Source of the DNA: COE1 sp965114465
GTDB taxonomy: Bacteria > Bacillota > Clostridia > Lachnospirales > Lachnospiraceae
Reading direction: 5' to 3'
Length of the DNA: 39,401 bases
Assembly: GCA_965114465.1 (NCBI GenBank)
Contig: CBCOYO010000012.1
Location: 1-39,401, forward strand
In this document: piece after piece, positions 32,608-39,401 of the stretch
Layout: each line of letters opens with the position of its first letter
How positions within the stretch are numbered: the first letter of the stretch is position 1
Translations under genes and position numbers: made by a program
The notes under the pieces: generated by a model
Told to the model about the DNA's origin: nothing
The model's database searches: none
The model's input: only the letters and a program-made list of their open reading frames with translations

Positions 32608-33069
32608 AGCTTCTTTTATTTTATTCGTTTCCCTTATTTTAATCGAAATATTGCAATCTGCTATAAATTGATAATTGGCTTCCATTCCATAGCAAATCGA
32701 AATATCCAAGTGGTCGTCCCCCTGTTCTATGCCAATACTATATGTATCCAGCGCCAACAAAATTGTTCCAAACGGCGTAGCATATTCTGTCAGCGTTTTC
32801 TTTCCCTCAGAAAAGACCATATGTACATTAATCATTCCTTTTTTTAACAGGGAAAACTCTTTCTCCCTAAGCTTTAGAACATTTTTTACGGGCTCATCAA
32901 AGCCCTCAAACCTTTCCTCGTATAGAATAAAATGCGCATTGTTGCGAAAATAATATTCCCCTGGGCAAATTGTTTCGATTTTTTCCAAATCCTCGTCTGT
33001 TGACGCTTCTTTAATATCCGTTTCGGCAAATTGCAACCCTCGTATGCCAACCAGCACATCCTTATTCAT
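32593..33069 (-). CDS. DUF1934 (YwiB-like) beta-barrel protein
   Basis: 158 aa, soluble. The pattern ETICPGEYYFRNNAHFILYE, followed by VKNVLKLREKEFSLLKKG and RT-type strands including TPFGTILLALDTYSIGI, is that of DUF1934. This is a small calycin-like barrel widespread in Firmicutes, whose role is undetermined. The C-terminal helix-like tail KIRETNKIKEAKEQG ends inside a terminator stem. It is followed (upstream on the strand) by the small membrane-anchored gene at 33102 only 32 bases away, so the two are probably co-transcribed. Confidence 0.85.
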   Translation of the reverse strand: MNKDVLVGIRGLQFAETDIKEASTDEDLEKIETICPGEYYFRNNAHFILYEERFEGFDEPVKNVLKLREKEFSLLKKGMINVHMVFSEGKKTLTEYATPFGTILLALDTYSIGIEQGDDHLDISICYGMEANYQFIADCNISIKIRETNKIKEAKEQG

Positions 33070-33101
33070 TATTCATTTCCCCCTAATCCATTGCCTTTGG
33101 C

Positions 33102-33362
33102 TTACCATTGAAACAGTTCCGCCAACGCAATTTTATACGTTATTTTATTCGTTTCTGTTTCCTTATCACTATCTTTATTGAGAAAATAAGACTGCATAAA
33201 AGCGTCTGCTTCCTCTTGGGTAAGCGCATTGCCATCCTCATCCAAAATACAACCGCCGCCAAATTTTACAAATATTTCAGGACTTAAAGCACCTACCCAA
33301 AGCACAACCCCCAATACCATTGCGACTTTTTTTATTGTTTGCAACCATACTGATTTTATCAT
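33102..33362 (-). CDS. Small protein with N-terminal membrane anchor or signal, 86 aa
   Basis: I do not recognise it. The N-terminus MIKSVWLQTIKKVAMVLGVV continues hydrophobic to about residue 26 and could be a signal peptide or anchor with its bulk outside. Next come FGGGCILDEDGNALTQEEADAF and an acidic tail (KDSDKETETN), ending ALAELFQW. GAAAGGGG lies just before the ATG at 33362. It is transcribed in the same direction as, and just ahead of, the DUF1934 gene. Confidence 0.55.
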   Translation of the reverse strand: MIKSVWLQTIKKVAMVLGVVLWVGALSPEIFVKFGGGCILDEDGNALTQEEADAFMQSYFLNKDSDKETETNKITYKIALAELFQW

Positions 33363-33413
33363 GTCCCCATACCCCTTTCAAATTTCTTTCTGATAGGCAA
33401 TGTTAAAGAATTA

Positions 33414-33510
33414 GGGGTGTCGCATTAAGGAGAATTTATTCAAGATAGCATAATACCATGCTGTATTATATGCAATACCTTGTATCATCAAAGCTTATTG
33501 CGACAACCTC
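33414..33510. mobile_element. MITE-B copy 2 (97 bp, degraded ends)
   Basis: Left end GGGGTGTCGCATTAAG (one base lost) and right end CTTATTGCGACAACCTC match the MITE-B ends at 1632 and 34317. The inner CAAGATA and TTGTATCATCAAAGC segments are shared too. It lies between the small membrane protein gene and the GntR gene's stop. Confidence 0.75.
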
Positions 33511-33580
33511 AATTTATTAACCGTTCCTTAAAATCAGTATGGGCACGATTGCTGCGAAATATACAAATTATTTTATTGTC

Positions 33581-34261
33581 TTATTTTTTCACATTTCCCT
33601 TTTCCAATTGTAGCTGCTGTATAATTGCTTTTTCTTGATTATCAATATGTTTGCAGCCAACTGCCGCCGCTGCCGCTCTATCTTTATTTAAAATACTGTT
33701 ATACATTTCTTTGTGTTCCTGAACCAGCATATCATGCTGGGTTGCGTCCTTTAAATATTCAAAGCGATAACGATACATCTGTTCGGAAAGATTATTTACC
33801 AATTGAATCAGACGGGTGTTTTGTGTAGACACCACAATAATATCATGCAGCGCCACATCTGCCTCCGCTATTTTTCTGGTATCTTGTGTCTTTGTCGCTG
33901 CTCTAAAATTCTCACATGCCTCATTTAATGCCCGCAGTTCCTCCTCCGTCATCCGATCGCAGGCAAGTTCAATTGCAAGTACATCCAGCGCACGCCTGAC
34001 TTCCAGCACATCTTTTAAGTTCTTCCATGTTATCTGCGCCACCTCCGCACCGCGCCGCGGAATCATTATAACAAGCCCCTCTAACTCTAGCTTTCGTATT
34101 GCCTCTCGGATAGGAGTGCGGCTAACCCCCAGCTTATTGGCAAGATGAATTTCCATCAGCCGTTCGCCGGGTTTGAGTTTTCCTGTCAGGATTTCCTGAC
34201 GCAGCGTATTAAACACCACATCTCGCAGCGGTAAATATTCCTCATCATTTATCATGCTCAT
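33581..34261 (-). CDS. GntR-family transcriptional regulator, FCD subfamily
   Basis: 226 aa. The N-terminal winged helix-turn-helix has LRQEILTGKLKPGERLMEIH, LANKLGVSRTPIREAIRKLE and LEGLVIMIPRRGAEVAQIT. The C-terminal all-helical FCD ligand-binding domain has EVRRALDVLAIELACDRMT, then HDIIVVSTQNTRLIQLVNNL and HKEMYNSILNKDRAAAAAV; the His residues would hold a metal and an organic acid. The start is ATG 34261 (MSMINDEEYLPLRD) behind GGAGGATTGAA; a 36-codon upstream extension runs into MITE-B and is rejected. It follows ispE on the same strand, and its target is unknown. Confidence 0.93.
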   Translation of the reverse strand: MSMINDEEYLPLRDVVFNTLRQEILTGKLKPGERLMEIHLANKLGVSRTPIREAIRKLELEGLVIMIPRRGAEVAQITWKNLKDVLEVRRALDVLAIELACDRMTEEELRALNEACENFRAATKTQDTRKIAEADVALHDIIVVSTQNTRLIQLVNNLSEQMYRYRFEYLKDATQHDMLVQEHKEMYNSILNKDRAAAAAVGCKHIDNQEKAIIQQLQLEKGNVKK

Positions 34262-34316
34262 TTCAATCCTCCATTTATCAATGTATACTGTATTTTCTTG
34301 GTTTAAGCCCCCTTTT

Positions 34317-34414
34317 GGGGCTGTCGCAATAAGCTTTGATGCTACCAGATATGGTATAAATCTTAGCACAGAGTTAGAATATCTTGTATCCGTTTGTCTT
34401 AATGCGACAGCCCT
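34317..34414. mobile_element. MITE-B copy 3, 98 bp, abutting the ispE stop codon
   Basis: GGGGCTGTCGCAATAAG at the left and CTTAATGCGACAGCCCT at the right are inverted repeats. The element ends at the base next to the TAA stop of ispE (34415-34417). Its palindromic shape would form a hairpin at the 3' end of the ispE mRNA. Confidence 0.75.
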
Positions 34415-35296
34415 TTAGGGATTGTAGAACTCTGTTACAAAAACCTGTGAAGCCATTTTCTTTGCTTTTAGCGCACTGCGAATATGCTTTGCCGCCGCCT
34501 GCGCTTCCTCCTCTTTTGCAAAAATACCAAACACACTTGGCCCGCTTCCGCTCATCAAGGCATTATATGCTCCCTGTTGGGTCATCATTGTCTTAATTTC
34601 TGCAATAATGCTATTCTCTTTCACTGTAACAGCTTCCATAACATTTTCCAAATAATTGGCAACCCTCTCTAAATCGCCTTGTTCCAATGCCGCCGTCATA
34701 CCATCAATATCTGGATGTTTTGCAATTTGATTCACGCGGAGCGTTTCATAAACTCTTTTCGTTGAAACCATAATCGGGGGCTTGACGACAAGCAATGATG
34801 CACGCGGCGGTGCGGGAAGCGGCGTCAGCTTCTCTCCTACCCCTTCTGCAAGTGCTGTCCCGCCCAGAATGCAAAACGGAATATCTGCCCCCAAACGCAG
34901 TCCTTGCCGCATCAATTCCTCCTTATCTAGTTTCAGCGCAAACATTTCATTCATAGCAAGCATTGTAGCCGCTGCATCTGTACTACCACCAGCCATGCCT
35001 GCTGCAACTGGTATCGTTTTCTTTAAATGAATTTCTATCCCCTGCCGAATCCCATAATACTCTTTCATAAACTTTGCTGCCCGAAAAATCAGGTTATTAC
35101 CCAAATCCCCCAGTTCATAACGGCTGTCCACGGACAAAATAATATCTGGATCCCTACGGCGCTTAAATTCCAATTCATCATAGATATTTACCGACTGCAT
35201 TACTGTCTTAATTTCATGATACCCGTTTTCCAGACGGCGGCACACATCTAGTGCCAGATTTATTTTCGCCCTTGCTTTGTAATTTAACTTTTCCAT
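34415..35296 (-). CDS. ispE: 4-diphosphocytidyl-2-C-methyl-D-erythritol kinase
   Basis: 293 aa GHMP kinase, usual length. It phosphorylates CDP-methylerythritol in the MEP pathway to isoprenoid precursors, including the undecaprenyl carrier needed by the polysaccharide operon. Motifs are KARAKINLALDVCRRLENGYHEI at the N-terminus (start and end of the first motif), the ATP loop PVAAGMAGGSTDAAAT (about 92-107) and the C-terminal LMSGSGPSVFGIFA. The start ATG 35296 has GAAGGA nine bases before it. The gene ends FYNP-stop exactly at a MITE-B element. Confidence 0.96.
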   Translation of the reverse strand: MEKLNYKARAKINLALDVCRRLENGYHEIKTVMQSVNIYDELEFKRRRDPDIILSVDSRYELGDLGNNLIFRAAKFMKEYYGIRQGIEIHLKKTIPVAAGMAGGSTDAAATMLAMNEMFALKLDKEELMRQGLRLGADIPFCILGGTALAEGVGEKLTPLPAPPRASLLVVKPPIMVSTKRVYETLRVNQIAKHPDIDGMTAALEQGDLERVANYLENVMEAVTVKENSIIAEIKTMMTQQGAYNALMSGSGPSVFGIFAKEEEAQAAAKHIRSALKAKKMASQVFVTEFYNP

Positions 35297-35779
35297 TCCG
35301 CATAGTCCTTCTTTATTAACGTGTATTTTTTTTCGTACAATTTAAAACGATTATATACAATTCTTGGCGTTTCGTCAACTTACTTTCATTGATTTTTCGC
35401 ACTATTTTTCCGGTTTCAAACAATTTTTCCGGCTTAGAAATATTTTTTCATTTTTTTTCAATTTTATGTTAAGTTTTTCCAAAACTACTCCGATATATAG
35501 ATAAAGAATATTATTTTGCCTAACTACCAAAAGTGATAATGCAAATTATTGGATTACAATTCACACCTACGCCAGTTTTTATCAGTTTATTGAGGTGTGA
35601 ATTATAACGGACTTTGCACACAAAATGCTATAAGCAAGCATTTGGGCGCATAATTCCCACTCCATTGGTGTGGGTGTAAAAAGTAACATTATTTGTACAA
35701 ACATAAACTGCAAAATGATATTGCATACCACGGAAGGTTTATATTACGCTTTATTTTTAAGAAAGGGAAGGGATACCAT
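35297..35779. other. Intergenic region with T-rich tracts, MITE-C and small hairpins
   Basis: No gene is supported. 35390-35490 is very T-rich and repeats ATTTTTCCGG-like units. MITE-C follows at 35554-35607. Then come AAATGCT/AGCATTT (35623-35642) and CCCAC/GTGGG (35656-35674). The plus-strand gene at 35780 must have its promoter here, but no box pair stands out. Confidence 0.5.
35554..35607. repeat. MITE-C copy 1, 54-bp palindromic repeat
   Basis: TTACAATTCACACC (35554-35567) and GGTGTGAATTATAA (35594-35607) are inverted repeats with one mismatch around a 26-base loop containing ACGCCAG. A sister copy begins at 39349. Confidence 0.65.
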
Positions 35780-36544
35780 ATGAGTACAAGTGCTATTTCT
35801 AATTCAAATGTTAGTGATTCTTACACAACCGTTGCAGCGACAAAGGAGAAAGACAAAAATACATCTGTCAATAATAATAATGCCGCTGCCTCCAATACCA
35901 ATAGCGCAGCTTCTGATGTGACTTCACAAGACACTGCTGCCACTGAAAACAAGAAACAAGAAACAACTGCTGCCGTTTATGACAAGAGAGCGCTTTCTGC
36001 AGATGACAGAAAAACTATTGTTGCACAGTTAAAAGCAGATCAGGAAAAACGCCAATCACAACTTGCCGATTTAGTAAATGACATGCTTTCAAAGCAGACA
36101 AATGCTTTTGGTCAGGCAAACAATATGTGGCAGTATCTTGCCAAAGGACAGTTTACCGTTGACGCTGAAACAAAGAAAAAAGCCCAAGAGGATATTTCTG
36201 AAAACGGATACTGGGGTGTAGAAAAAACATCAGACCGTATTGTAGAATTTGCAACAGCACTTGCTGGCAATGATCCCAAGCAATTAGAAAAAATGCGTGA
36301 CGCTTTCTTAAAAGGTTATAAAAAGGCTGAGAAAACTTGGGGTGGCAAGCTTCCGGATATTTCGCAGAGAACATATGATGCAGTGCTTGATAAGTTTGAT
36401 AAGCTGACAAATCCTAAGACAGAGGATAATACCACAACGCAGAATACATCCAATCAGCAGAATGGAGCGAATCAAAACGCTAACCAAAATACAAACCAAA
36501 ATGTCACAACAACAGAAGACGGCACTGTTATCGTAAAGAATTAG
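35780..36544 (+). CDS. Conserved-looking soluble protein with Asn/Thr-rich ends, unknown function
   Basis: 254 aa, start ATG 35780 (MSTSAISNSNVSDSYTTVAA) behind AAGGGAAGGG. Three parts are visible: a Ser/Thr/Asn/Ala-rich disordered N-terminus (1-65), a compact helical core (about 70-215) and a disordered Asn/Gln-rich tail (NQQNGANQNANQNTNQNV). The core has DKRALSADDRKTIVAQLKAD, then ENGYWGVEKTSDRIVEFATA and GGKLPDISQRTYDAVLDKFD. No signal peptide, membrane helix or known catalytic motif is visible. The N-terminal makeup resembles substrates or scaffolds of flagellar-type or surface-associated systems, but I cannot assign a family. It is monocistronic, closed by a perfect terminator. Confidence 0.8.
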   Translation: MSTSAISNSNVSDSYTTVAATKEKDKNTSVNNNNAAASNTNSAASDVTSQDTAATENKKQETTAAVYDKRALSADDRKTIVAQLKADQEKRQSQLADLVNDMLSKQTNAFGQANNMWQYLAKGQFTVDAETKKKAQEDISENGYWGVEKTSDRIVEFATALAGNDPKQLEKMRDAFLKGYKKAEKTWGGKLPDISQRTYDAVLDKFDKLTNPKTEDNTTTQNTSNQQNGANQNANQNTNQNVTTTEDGTVIVKN

Positions 36545-36579
36545 CTTACATCATGGTTTCTGATAGATTATCGTTTTTG

Positions 36580-36617
36580 GGAAAGAGGATATCAATAGGA
36601 TATCCTCTTTCCTTTTT
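36580..36617 (+). terminator. Rho-independent terminator
   Basis: GGAAAGAGGATATC (36580-36593) pairs perfectly with GATATCCTCTTTCC (36599-36612), followed by TTTTT. It ends the 254-aa gene. Confidence 0.92.
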
Positions 36618-36636
36618 AAACAATTTTCCATTAATT

Positions 36637-36772
36637 GTAACAGTTCAGATAACCCATTGAACTGTTACGTATCCAGCCATTGGAAATCGCTTCGCGATGG
36701 GCTGGATACCTCCAACTACTACATTTTATTACGGTCAGCGCAGTAAATGCGCAGACCTACCTGAACTGTTAC
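36637..36772. mobile_element. MITE-A copy 3, 136 bp, with 8-bp target duplication
   Basis: Ends GTAACAGTTCAG / CTGAACTGTTAC. Identical octamers CATTAATT flank it (36629-36636 and 36773-36780), showing insertion by transposition. GTAA ends with an 8-bp duplication are the hallmark of IS66-type elements, so an IS66 transposase elsewhere may move it. It lies between two genes' 3' ends. Confidence 0.88.
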
Positions 36773-36791
36773 CATTAATTACTATAGTTTA

Positions 36792-39227
36792 TTAATGTAT
36801 TTCCTTATGTAATGCAATATACTTCTCTAATGTACCAAACATTAAATCCTCGTCTAACGGTTTTGCAAGGTATGCATTCATGCCGCTTTTCACCGCACGT
36901 TCACGATCCTCCTCAAAGGCATTCGCTGACAGGGCAATAATAGGTAGATTTACAGTATCTTTTCTTGGCAGACTGCGAATTGTCTGTGTTGCCACATAGC
37001 CATCCATAATCGGCATTTGAATATCCATTAAAATGGCATCATAGTAGCCTTCCTCTGATTCTTTCACCATATCAACAGCAAATGTACCATCCGCTGCTGT
37101 TTCTACCTGAAAACCCGCTTCTTCTAGAAACTCCACCGCAATTTCGCGATTTAAATCATTATCCTCTACAACCAGTATCCGGCTTCCCATAAAACTGCGC
37201 ACATCTTCCATAGATACTTCCTGTGAAGTCGTAACGCGGTTGGCATGAATCATTACATTCTTTAAATCCGACAAAAACAAGGGCTTGCTGCAAAAAGCTG
37301 TTACACCTGCTGCTTTCGCTTCCTCCTCAATTTCTCCCCAGTCGTAAGCACTTAATACGATCGCCGGCGCTGCATCACCTGCTATTTCACGGATTCCCCG
37401 CACAACTTCCACACCATCTGCTGCTGGCATTTTCCAGTTCACAATATACGTTGCAAACGGATCTTTCTTATCTATTGCCAACTGTGCACGATATAGCGCT
37501 TCCTTACCGCTAAGCGTCCACTCGGAGCGCATTCCCAATTCTTCAAGCATTCTTGTCACATTGCAGCAAACAGAGAAATCATCATCTACCACCAGAACCC
37601 GCTGCCCTTCCAATTCTCTAATTACAACGTTTTCCGTTTCCTTTTCGCTTTCCTGAAGCTTAAAAGTCATTTGTATTGTAACTGTACTGCCCTTTCCTGG
37701 CGTACTTTCCACGTCAATTTTGCCGTCCATCATATCAACAATGCTCTTGGTTATCGTCATGCCAAGCCCTGTTCCCTGCTGTCCACTAATTGTTGATGTG
37801 CTTTCCCGCTCAAACGGCTCAAAAATATGCTTGATAAACTCCTCCGACATCCCAATGCCTGTGTCCTGCACAATAAATTCATATGTACCGTACCCTTGTT
37901 TATCACATTCTAACTGCCGAAAAATCACTGTTACTGCTCCGCCCGGCGCAGTAAACTTAATCGCATTACTTAGAACATTAATAAATGCCTGTTCAATACG
38001 AAGCGGATCGGTATAAACATCCTCATTGCGTATTTCCTCTGCCTTAATTGAAAAATCCAACTGTTTCGCTTGAATCTGCGGAAGAATCAAATGCATCATA
38101 CCATGCATCCGCTCGGAAATATTACATGCTTTCTCTTGGATTACCACTCTGCCGCTTTCAATATGGCTCATATCTAAGATATCGTTTATTAGACTTAATA
38201 AATGATTACTAGAGGATTGAATTTTTTTAAGATAATCCATTACTCTGCTCTTGTTATCAATATTTGTTTCTGCAAGTGACGCAAAACCCAGAATCGCGTT
38301 CATTGGTGTACGCATATCGTGGGACATATTAGAAAGAAAGGTACTTTTTGCCTTATTCGCATACTGCGCCTGCACAAGTGCCTCCTTTAAAACCATTTCA
38401 TTGCGGATTAAATCTTCAATTCTCCGGATAGTCAGAACTGCCGTTCTAGGTGTTCCACCAATTCGTTCCCGTGCCACAAAAGTTGTCAAACACCATTCGT
38501 CCGTTCCATCCGCAGCTTTACGCTTATACTTCATTTCAACAGTATCCTTGTCTTCCAGTGCTTTTATAACATTATCCAAATGAAGAAAACCTTTTATCTT
38601 CTTGGTACGCTCCTCACCTTGACTGCTGATTTTCCCACTGTCAAAGTGCCACTGCATAGTCTTTGTATAATTTCCATCCTCCACAATATCATAATAGTCC
38701 GGAAAAATCATGCGTAGATAATCATTCTGCAAATCCACATAATAGATTTCGCGGTACTCATGCACAGTGCTTGCCAGCACGTCCATTAACACCCTTCTTT
38801 CCTCTGGGCCATTATTTTGCAGCGTGCCCTCCATCACTAAAACGCTCTCTGTAATTTCATTGATATATACATAAAAAATATTGTCTTCGTCCCCACTATA
38901 CACTAAATGTCCAAAGTCTTCGACATAACAAACAATCCCGTCTTTGCGGATAATGCGATACTCAACATAATCCTGCTCGTCTTCGTTCTGGGAAATCTGT
39001 CGTTCAATACTTGCCTCTACACGCGGCAAATCATCAGGATGCACCATACCGCGAAAAGAGTTTCCTGTATATTCCCGAAATTCCTCCTCCGTTTTACATC
39101 CATACAATGATATTACCCCTTTGTTTACATATATTAATTCATTCTCTCCACCAGCACGATACGTAAAAAAGCCGCCGCGTACCTTACTTGAAATCCGACT
39201 CTGGTGAATTTCTTCTTTCTTCTCCAT
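36792..39227 (-). CDS. Cytosolic PAS-hybrid sensor histidine kinase with two receiver domains
   Basis: 811 aa, no membrane helix. The order is PAS (about 15-130), a second PAS-like region (145-270), HisKA with phospho-His 303 (SNMSHDMRTPMNA), HATPase (NAIKFT, DTGIGM, GTGLGM; about 405-525), receiver 1 (about 542-665) and receiver 2 (about 683-805). Receiver 2 is intact (VVEDN, phospho-Asp 735 in LMDIQMP, Lys in AKPLD). Receiver 1 has VVDDD and SKPL, but Asn 597 (YIVNWKMP) sits where the phospho-Asp should be. There is no output domain or HPt in the protein, so signal must pass to a partner. ATG 39227 follows AAAGGA. Confidence 0.95.
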   Translation of the reverse strand: MEKKEEIHQSRISSKVRGGFFTYRAGGENELIYVNKGVISLYGCKTEEEFREYTGNSFRGMVHPDDLPRVEASIERQISQNEDEQDYVEYRIIRKDGIVCYVEDFGHLVYSGDEDNIFYVYINEITESVLVMEGTLQNNGPEERRVLMDVLASTVHEYREIYYVDLQNDYLRMIFPDYYDIVEDGNYTKTMQWHFDSGKISSQGEERTKKIKGFLHLDNVIKALEDKDTVEMKYKRKAADGTDEWCLTTFVARERIGGTPRTAVLTIRRIEDLIRNEMVLKEALVQAQYANKAKSTFLSNMSHDMRTPMNAILGFASLAETNIDNKSRVMDYLKKIQSSSNHLLSLINDILDMSHIESGRVVIQEKACNISERMHGMMHLILPQIQAKQLDFSIKAEEIRNEDVYTDPLRIEQAFINVLSNAIKFTAPGGAVTVIFRQLECDKQGYGTYEFIVQDTGIGMSEEFIKHIFEPFERESTSTISGQQGTGLGMTITKSIVDMMDGKIDVESTPGKGSTVTIQMTFKLQESEKETENVVIRELEGQRVLVVDDDFSVCCNVTRMLEELGMRSEWTLSGKEALYRAQLAIDKKDPFATYIVNWKMPAADGVEVVRGIREIAGDAAPAIVLSAYDWGEIEEEAKAAGVTAFCSKPLFLSDLKNVMIHANRVTTSQEVSMEDVRSFMGSRILVVEDNDLNREIAVEFLEEAGFQVETAADGTFAVDMVKESEEGYYDAILMDIQMPIMDGYVATQTIRSLPRKDTVNLPIIALSANAFEEDRERAVKSGMNAYLAKPLDEDLMFGTLEKYIALHKEIH

Positions 39228-39280
39228 TTGTCTATCCTTTCATCCCAATTTCTTAGAGGAACGGTTTTATCGCTATCTCT

Positions 39281-39309
39281 ATTTTATGACAGAATACGCT
39301 TTCCGTCAA
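39281..39309 (-). promoter_or_regulatory. Probable sigma-A promoter of the histidine kinase gene
   Basis: TTGACG (39309-39304), 17 bases and TAAAAT (39286-39281) on the minus strand, about 50 bases before the start codon. Confidence 0.6.
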
Positions 39310-39348
39310 TCAAAAACTAATCGATACAAGTGACCTATAAAGAAGCCG

Positions 39349-39401
39349 GTTACAATTCACACCAACGCCAGATTTTGCAACAATTTACGAACATTCGGTG
39401 T
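39349..39401. repeat. MITE-C copy 2, cut by the window end
   Basis: GTTACAATTCACACC then ACGCCAG matches the copy at 35554. The window ends with GGTGT, the first bases of the expected right arm. Confidence 0.6.

Noticed and set aside
34262..34369. Longer start for the GntR regulator
   Set aside because: The extension reads into MITE-B and lacks a ribosome site, while ATG 34261 has GGAGG.
1..39401. tRNA, rRNA, prophage, toxin-antitoxin or restriction systems
   Set aside because: I looked for these and saw no cloverleaf, rRNA stretch, integrase or matching protein motifs.

Overview
The window looks like a chromosome segment of a low-to-medium GC, Gram-positive gut anaerobe, most likely a Lachnospiraceae-type Clostridium. 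The evidence is a prfB-secA pair with a programmed prfB frameshift, a SecA with the C-terminal zinc motif, DUF1934, DUF3006 and DUF975 proteins, strong GGAGG ribosome sites, and a wall-polysaccharide operon built on a Wzm/Wzt exporter. The assignment comes from gene content only.

Left part (1-10.5 kb): housekeeping and small genes. These are an edge-truncated GNAT acetyltransferase, a cyclophilin, an unknown 189-aa protein, Tex, a DUF975 membrane protein, prfB and secA. The gaps hold small non-autonomous mobile elements and terminators.

Middle part (11.3-30.8 kb): one long co-directional (minus-strand) surface-polysaccharide operon. In order of transcription it encodes Wzm, Wzt, a GlfT2-like glycosyltransferase, a YfhO-family membrane protein, a WecE aminotransferase and a WecD-like N-acyltransferase. 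Next comes an unusual set of tightly overlapping genes: an SDR reductase, a split transketolase, an acyl carrier protein, an AMP-forming acyl ligase, a LuxE-like acyl-protein synthetase and a LuxC-like acyl reductase. It ends with a lipid-phosphate-sugar module: a GT2 with two C-terminal membrane helices, two SMR/EamA half-flippases, one intact GT-C-like membrane protein and two decayed ones. The set from SDR to LuxC is the best candidate for an undescribed pathway. It could load an acid on ACP, reduce it to an aldehyde and extend it by two carbons, giving an unusual glycan substituent. There is no luciferase and no LuxD.

The operon starts at a near-consensus sigma-A promoter whose spacer and -10 carry a palindrome (half-site TATACCGA). 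A divergent 103-aa XRE regulator sits just beyond it, with a second inverted repeat sharing the ACCGA core, so local control of the polysaccharide operon is likely.

Right part (31-39.4 kb): a structured intergenic stretch, a 58-aa DUF3006-type gene, a RelQ-like alarmone synthetase with a leader hairpin, DUF1934, a small membrane-anchored protein, a GntR/FCD regulator, ispE, an Asn-rich conserved unknown protein, and a cytosolic PAS-hybrid histidine kinase whose first receiver domain lacks its phospho-acceptor Asp.

At least four families of short terminal-inverted-repeat elements occur in the window. Two have visible target duplications (8 bp and 9 bp). Most sit exactly at gene ends or in leaders.
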